A stretch of 64,000 bases of DNA from Ooceraea biroi. Lineage: Eukaryota > Arthropoda > Insecta > Hymenoptera > Formicidae. Both the position numbers and the translations under genes were made by a program. Below the pieces are notes generated by a model. The model was not told where the DNA came from. It was given only the letters and a program-made list of their open reading frames with translations, and did not search any database. Numbering within the stretch: position 1 is the stretch's first letter; each line of letters begins with the position of its first letter. Location: positions 6,463,624 to 6,527,623 of the forward strand of contig NC_039507.1 of NCBI RefSeq assembly GCF_003672135.1, written 5' to 3'. Positions 56,640 through 64,000 of this stretch are shown here, in pieces.

Positions 56640-59600
56640 TGTATGATTGAATGAACTTACCAAGTGAAGTTCGGTCCTAATTATGCCTGGGTCTCGTCCG
56701 GATGGAATACCTATGTAGTCGTGCTCCCGCACGCACCTCGACAACAGTGTTAAAAAATCGCCAAAAGCAAAAGACGATAACTCGCGCGTTGCGCCGCGCC
56801 GCCCGCGCGCCTCACATCCTCATGAGTTCAAAGAAACCCAGGCAAATCGCTGTACCTAGGGAGGAAGAAGTAGAAAAAGGGTGGGAGGTCCATCCGGACG
56901 AGACCAGGGCATAATTAGGATCGAACTTCACTTGGTAAGTTCGTTCAATCATACAATTATGCTCCAGGGTCTCGTCCGGATGGAATAACTATGTAGCTGT
57001 TTAAAGCTGTTTAAAATCAGCGATTTGCCGCAAACCAGGACTCCTAGGACAGGAAATCCACGTGAAAATGACATATGACAAATCTAAAACCAGATACGAT
57101 ATATAAGAAGCCCTCATAAAAGGAAGATGCGTATGCACCGAGTCCACAGGCTATACGGTACAATGAACACCTGTATAATCCCACAGAATATAAATATAAA
57201 GAAAAAGACTGCGCCACTATGGTCCGCCGTGTGGAGCGGCGAAGAGTCGGGGCTCGCCAATCCGATATGTCTCTCCATGACGAATCAGGATTCCATTGGC
57301 TGTAGCCTCAGACATCACAGACTGACTAGACGTAAGCGCAGAGAATACAACGGCGCGTACTCCACCTTCCACGAGGTCGGGAGTAAACCAGAGACTTACG
57401 AACTGTAAAGCAGTCGTTGCAAACGATAAATGTCACGAAAAAGAGGCGGAAACCTCGCCACACGGATGTAATGGGTGAGGATAAAGCAAAAGGGCCAAAG
57501 AAGAGCTAAGAAGTCGTCTGCATGCAATGTTCCCTAAAGCGGAACAATGGAAGGAATCCCATGCTTCGCCAACACGAAAGAAACAGAGGGAAAGTAGAGG
57601 GCAGCCCGACGCTGATAGAGGAACTGAATTCGAGCTGGAAAGTGAAAAAAGGAAATATTCAGGCCTCATTAGAGAAAGTTTGAGTCCGATGACTCGTTCC
57701 GAGGGCGAGGAGAGTTAAACTCGCCGCGAGAGTAATCCAGGCGACGAGCATAAGGGTAAAAAAGCGGAGAGCCGGATATCACGAAGATCGGAATCCATCC
57801 GAAAATGTACGCAGGCACTGCGATTCGAATATTGCAGTACCTTCTAGACGGAAAATCTAGGTACTGAAGGGAAGCAACGGGAAATAGAGACGCGTCCGCT
57901 GATGCTGACGAAAAAAACCATCAAGAAAGCTGACGGAATGCTATTCGATAGTTAACTGATCAGGGGACCCGAGTGACTCGGAGGGTGGCTTCCTGATATT
58001 CTGCCAGCCTTCCGGGAAGGGAGCCTCCGCGCCAGATGATGATCCTCAAAAGGAAGAAAAGGAAGGCGCAAAAACTACGAGGCTAAAAAAATACGAGATG
58101 ATGGAACAAAGGCAGTTCGGTCTGTAAGGGCTATCGAAGTATTACCCGTCTCCGCAACTGCCTCGATATAAGACTTTCCTTCTCCTGAGATGGGAAACGC
58201 ACTCCATGCAATCGCATCAGGAAGCACTCCAGATACCTAAGTGTTGTACTTGGTACTGAAAAAGATGCTAGTAAAATGAAAAAAGGCCAACATCCAGGCC
58301 GCTATACAAACGTTACCACCCAAAAAACCTTCAGGAACAGGAGCAGCGAATCGAGAATCAAAAATAAAATTGTCTCTAAGACATGAGGCGTGTAAATACA
58401 AGAAGAGATATCCCGATCCTCATACTGGCGCTCAACCTGTTCCAGAACAACCGACAGGTGGGAGGCAAGGGTAGAAAAGAGCTGCAAATATGCGAAAGAA
58501 CCGATGCAGTAATAGAAAGCAGTCCAACCGACTGCGAAACGAAGCATGGTGAGAAGAGGCATTAAAGTCCCCTTGAATCAGGAAAAGAACAATGCCGAAT
58601 AGCGGTCACTAGTCGAGTGTACCTGAATCCGCACAAGAAGCGCCCAAACGTTCAAAGCAAAACTGCTGAGGAGGCTCCGTTAGTTTAATCGAAAACCAAG
58701 AGACACTCACACTCATGCCTTATAGAATGATATAAGAAGGTACACATAAAGGCACCACGACCGAGCGGCTTTAATGCATGCCCAGGACAACATTAGTGAT
58801 ATCTCAATGACTAATATGTCCAAATTTATTCCACGGAAAAAATTCTACCTGGAACCCAGGCTCGATGGTGTTTCCATCAGCACATCATTTGCCATCGGAG
58901 ACAACCAACAGCGCATTTCTGTCGTCTCTGAGAGAGATGCAATGCGTACGTTAGGGATTAAATGAACTGCAAGGAAACCACGATGAGGGCCCCATGACCC
59001 GGGAGTCGGAGACCAATGCACCTCCTCGAGGCACATCATCAGTATCTCCAAAATCAGGTGGTATCCTGGAATGCAGACAGCGATGATATCCGCACCGAAA
59101 CTCTGTAATGATCTCGCAAGTCAGACAGTCCGATGGCGATAATCCACTGCGCGATCAAAAACATTGAACAAATGTGACAAAATCCGGGCGAAGAAGGCGT
59201 CGTCAACGCCGAAAGAAATCATCCGCGATCCTGGGAGCATGAACAGATCGCGCATCCTCTAATTAGAGAAGAGGCGGCTCGATATGCGTGTGTACTTTGC
59301 GCAAAGTAGAGTAAATCGACCGTCACTCGATGATAGTAGAAGCACAAATGGCTGCAAGGTACGTGAAGAAAAAAGTGCCGCAGGAACAAAGGCTCGCCTA
59401 AGACGACGAGGTTTCCGAGAGGCCGAAATAAAACGGCAATGCGGACGCAACGAGGAAGGCTCTCGCGGATCGCAAGGAAATGAAAGGCAGCAGAGGCAGC
59501 AGAGATCCCGTAAGGCGTCCAACACCATAGAGGAGCAATGGCATTATTCAGCCAATGCGGATATTTACCCAAGCGATCGGCAAATCCTCAAGGCCGGGAT

Positions 59601-61930
59601 CGCGACTAAAGGATGGTGACAGCTCAAGTGAGCGGGATCTCCTGGCCGAGGAAGAACAGACGAACCGGGGCCCCTCGAGTCTCCAACTAATGAAATGACG
59701 GAAAAACCACGAAGCTGGTTCCGCTGCTTCGGTGTCTGGCGAACCGGGTGAACCTCGCTTTCCAGTCGCCGGTGACGGCTACTGCTGTGGGCGTTGCGGC
59801 GACAGCAGAACAGAAGAGCCTACAGCCAGGCTCAAAGAACTACCGTCAGCAATTCCGATGCCGGTCAAACATGGGCTCCTGGACCCATCAGGACCAAAGA
59901 TGACAAGATCCGTCCTGGTTGTGCGTTGTCCAGACACGCGCACGCTCCCGCGTGCGTGCGAGAAGCTAGTGCGACTTGCCAACGCACGTTCGTGTGTCTT
60001 CACCTCCGCCGCAGGCCGCGGGGTACACCCCTTAAAAAACCCGCGAGACTAGAGGGCAGGAAGACGGAAGCGTGTCGTACGGAAAACCGCCGTTCGTGGT
60101 TGCCGGTCGGCGACACAGCTAAGGGACGTAAACTGACAAAATGCAGACGTGTCAGGACCGATCGTACGTCGTCGTCAAGAAGGTGCCCGTTCTGCATGAG
60201 TTACAACAGCCCTGAATGGATGCGCCATATCGAATGTGCGCGGCTGAGTTGATGAGTGGAGATGCTCGAAGGCGTTGCGGAGATGCAGCAGGGACCCATG
60301 AGTGCTCGAGCAAGAAAAAGAGCCCGATCGAACAGCGAGATTCGATCCAGCAATCTCGCGCTTGCGAAGCCGGCGCGCTGTCTGCTACGCCACGCATTCG
60401 GCTTGATCGGTACGCTTCAAGCCTATTGGCTGAAAAAGATGGCACAGAGAAAATTGACCCATGACCTGATAAGGCCAGTGCTGCAAGAAGGGTCGGTGCC
60501 GCCAGATCCGCTGATACCACAGAAGAAGACAGAAATCGAGCACAAGTGTCCACGCTTAGAACACATGGCGACTGACGACTGTCTGTCTAGAAAGGATCCA
60601 GCACGGGAGGGTTCCAACTGTGTGTTCTTGAACGCGCCTGATCGCTCATATAGACAAGCGACGCGCGCGGAGTCGGCATGTTCTCTTCCGGTGTAACGCA
60701 TTCCGAGAGAGAGTGTGTGTCGTTCGAACCGCCGGTGCAATGATGCCGAACAGCGAAACGAGAAAATGCAGCGGGTGTTGGACTCTCCCAAAAATCGCCC
60801 GAAAGCGCCGCCCGTGGGTGTGAAGCAGAAAAGCGAACGGATCCTGTGAATCCGAAAAACTCGCTGGCCAGGAGAGCAGCACGCCGTAGAGAAACGAAGG
60901 CCTTATCCTCACTGATCCTGATCGGTGATGACACAACCCAAAAAAGGGGGGGGGGAGAGCAGAAGAAACCGTCGGTTATGTCCTCTCTTCGCCAGATATT
61001 GCCAAGAATAACTGGGTCAACAAGAGGACATACCTGGTACAACGCCCCGATCGCTTGAGCGACCGTCGGTTCTTCGATGCTGTGCTTAAGGCTAGTGGCA
61101 AAGCCACAGAACTCGCTGCTGGAACCTCATCCACGTGCGTAATCTCCTCCCTCGATGTCCCTCGGCGTCCCTCGGTGTCCGAATCTCCCGATGCCGCGAG
61201 CGCGCGTAGAGGTTATGTCCGCCGATCTGAAAAATAGCGTGACACCTCTCCTTTTCGCGCGGTCAGCAACGCTAACGCGTGCCACACAAGACCGCTGATG
61301 CCAAATAAGGAAATTAGCTCACCTGAGATATCAAAGACAGCATCGCCGCCGACGAAAGCGAACGCAACGAGCTATCTGCCCGCGAATTGACGTGCGAGCG
61401 ATCTCGCTATCTATCCGCATGGGAGGAAAAACGACGATGTCGAAGCCTCCATTCTCTCGAACGTCTGCCTGCACGTTCTGCCCTGATGCCATTTACACAT
61501 AAAACATAATGCACAGTGTACCGCTAAACGACAAGGAGGAAGGAACTTCGAACAATTTTTGCATTAACTAATTAGAGTGGATTAGGCCTACCGGGGAAGC
61601 ATTAGAAAAAAAAGCGCACCAAGCTATCTACCGCAAGGTGGTGTGGAAATGATAGCGCATCATTTTCCTACCACCAGAGAGACAAGTATTTTCCTGCGGA
61701 GTATCATATGTCATCGGCCGCCGCTCGCCGCTCGCCGCCCACCCCTATAGAGGCCGGCCTACTGGCTTATTACCGCTTGCCGCGCGCTCATTCGCCCAGA
61801 CATTTTAATTAATAACTCAAGAAATATTGCGAAGTTTGGAAAATGTTATAGGACTTTTCTTCTCAGCTTCATCCAATCTATCTTCACCTTTCCGGTCGGT
61901 ACTTCCCTACCGGACACCCTGTATACTATA
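56640..61930. repeat. Decayed repetitive segment (arm B), inverted copy of 16,610-21,900
   Basis: Coordinates pair with arm A to a constant sum (78,537-78,546) across 5.3 kb, so there are only a few net indels. It has the same set of short ORFs on both strands, the same tRNA-like word (60,325-60,396) and the same catccggacgagaccc hairpin (about 56,886-56,982). It ends at the ccggacaccctg word (61,911-61,922). See arm A for the weak LINE-like motifs. Confidence 0.8.
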
Positions 61931-62662
61931 CTATACTAAAAGAAAAGCATAGCATAGGCACTCGCCACCTCATTAATTCTTGATTATTTTCTGCTTCGGC
62001 AGGGAGCGAGTTTTTAATACCGAATGTGACAATTTTATTTGCAAATAAAATTATTAAAAATCTAGTAATACTGTACTTCACATTTTGTTTCCTTACTACT
62101 GTAATAAATAGGTTTTATCAAGAGACACGGTAGTGTCTCGCGCCAAGTATACGCGCAGCGAGACCGACCGTGTGTATTATTACGCGACGCGACGTTTTCA
62201 GAGACGCTTAGATTATCGGATCTCAGTAACGGCTGATCCGATCAACTTCTAAATAGGCTCAATGGATAGCTCGGGGTCGAATTATGTAATAAAAGTGTTT
62301 TCATTTTTCTTCTACATGCCCTACGAGCGGAGATATGGCGATGCAAAGTCTGAAATTGGCAAATTTTCGATTAAGAAACGTCATTATTATCGTCGTCATC
62401 GTCGTTTGTACAGTACAGTTTTGCTCCGATAGGTGGCAGCAGCGCCGATCTCATGCTGTCGGTATATCCGGGAACGTAAGGGAATGGCGACTTGAAAAGG
62501 TGATTGCGGCCACATGTCGAGCTTTTGCGCGAAATTTTGCGTAATATTGACCTCTGAATAGTGGGGCAGATATCGTATTTGACTCCCCCCTCGACGTAGT
62601 GCGTGTGGGGTTTTGTCTGGTTATTATATATTAATAACCCACAAAGTAGTCTGTAGACGAAC

Positions 62663-64000
62663 GTGACTAACCTCTCTCGCCTTTGTGCGGGAGAGGCGCT
62701 CTCGATGGATTGGACTCCTGGACAATGTACGTCAGATGAGGACGGCAGCGTATGCTTGGATGACGATCTTCAGATGACTGCGCCCTTCCGTGGCTTTCCG
62801 ATGGAAGCTAACGGTGGCAATATGAAGCAAAAAAGGAGTCGTAATGGCACGGACATTCTGCCTCCGAACAAATCAAGCAAGATAGAAACCGGAAACGGTT
62901 CGCTCAACACCAAGAATTGCAATAACGGGGACGTCATGCCCTCGAAGGAGTCAATGAAGAGGAAAATCTCCGGAGGCCGGCGAAACAGCAAGCAATGCTG
63001 GAACTGGGTCGACGAGCGAGTCTAGCCCTAGGGAGACTATTTCCTTCGGGAGATTCGATGTTGGACCATTCAAGGTATGCCTTAAAGCACCTAGGGTCGC
63101 TAATTCCGATAATCGCTATTCTGTCAAAGCAGTTGACGCAGGTAGGCGCCTATACAAATCGGGGTCTCCTTTATCTTGATGGAAAGATCGGGTTTTAATA
63201 AGTGGACAGTAACCTTCGCCAATAAGAAGGCCGCTAATGCGGCAGTTAGTAATAAATTTTTAAAGGAAGCCCAATGGGAAATTTTTATCCCTAATGCCTT
63301 TGTGTATCGCCAGATCGTCATTAAAGAGATTCCTACGAGCGTTTCTGAAGAGGATCTTTTGTTGGAGTTCAAGAATGGCAACCCAAACCTCCCGGTGAAG
63401 GAGATTTATAGGCTAAAGAGAAGAGTCGTGCACCCCGTCTCCGGAGCGGCATCCTTTGTGGACTCTGAATCAGTCAAGGTTACCATTAGATCGTCGACAA
63501 TTCCGCAATTCGTCTTCCTGTGGAAAATTAGAGTTTCTACGTCGATTTTCATTCCAAGGCTACGAGTGTGCCACAATTGTGGCCAGCTGAACCATCCAAC
63601 GAAATTTTGCCGTAATGCAGCCAAGTGCCTCAACTGTGGAGAGGCGAAGCATCCAGAATCGGTGACTTGTGTAAAGCCCGCAGTATGCATTAGCTGTAGC
63701 TGCAATCATCGCACCTTCTCGAAGGACTGCAAGGAATACTTCAAGAGAAGGGAGATTAATCGCGTCATGGCTGTAGACAATGTAGACTTCCGAACAGCCA
63801 GACTCACGTTAGAAGATAGCCTCAAGAATGTTTTAAATGATGCCGTCGGCCGTCGCCAGAATATGAATCCAAAGGAGTTTCCGCCGCTTCGGTACCCTTT
63901 ATATTCGTCGCAGTCATGCGCACAATCTCTATCAAGAAATGGAACCTCGGCAACGCCCGCGACAGCGACGAGGATTCCACACTTTGCCGACAAATTGGTC
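62663..64000 (+). pseudogene. I/Jockey-like LINE ORF1 (arm B), cut by the window end
   Basis: Mirror of 14,358-15,876. The N-terminal acidic ORF (62,663-63,025) reads MTNLSRLCAGEALSMDWTPG. The gag-like part from about 63,180 has MERSGFNKWTVTFANKK and the three knuckles CHNCGQLNHPTKFC, CLNCGEAKHPESVTC and CISCSCNHRTFSKDC. The frame change near 62,970 is shared with arm A, so it predates the duplication. Arm B also lacks one g near 63,165 (ggggtctcc against gggggtctcc), an arm-specific lesion. ORF2 would lie past 64,000. Confidence 0.85.

Overview
This is eukaryotic, intron-containing, AT-rich nuclear DNA full of transposable elements. It most resembles an insect, probably an ant or other hymenopteran. 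That is an inference from mariner and APE-type LINEs, a DUF4806 gene, TTAGG-like runs, and fragments of insect-like host genes. One 100-base N gap (13,067-13,166) with homopolymer junk beside it shows this is a draft scaffold.

Layout. (1) 1-10,641 is a giant palindrome. Its ~5.24 kb arms flank a 163-bp spacer, and each arm holds the same decayed LINE. That LINE carries a nested ~503-bp foldback-like element and a ~317-bp insertion. The right-hand LINE continues to its 3' end near 11,520. (2) 11,588-13,540 has a palindromic MITE, a Tc1-like fragment, and the gap. (3) 13,540-26,192 (arm A) and 49,591-64,000 (arm B) are a second, larger inverted duplication around a ~23 kb centre. Each arm holds an I/Jockey-like LINE (ORF1 with CCHC knuckles, and in arm A an endonuclease), a decayed repetitive segment of ~5 kb, a FLYWCH-like exon, 3' exons of an FBXO21-like gene, and an element with CCCATACAGCAC ends. 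Arm B still has the internal FBXO21 exons. In arm A they are replaced by a truncated mariner.

(4) The centre (26.2-49.6 kb) is a graveyard of host-gene pieces and transposons: the GIGYF C-terminus (three exons, interrupted by a full-length dead mariner), PIG-A (three exons, each frameshifted), one large ELYS/AHCTF1 exon ending in an unrelated transmembrane segment, a NOF/MULE-like transposase gene that also encodes a USP-like protease domain, a DUF4806 gene lying between CCCAGGCAGCACA inverted termini, and a Ser/Pro-rich ORF.

The host fragments keep introns and splice sites, so they arose by DNA-level duplication and not by retrocopying. All but the DUF4806 exons have clear inactivating lesions. 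No intact cellular gene was found. The observations most worth following are the two nested inverted duplications with their asymmetric decay, the transposon-borne protease domain, and the foldback element whose arms are built from ~17-bp units.
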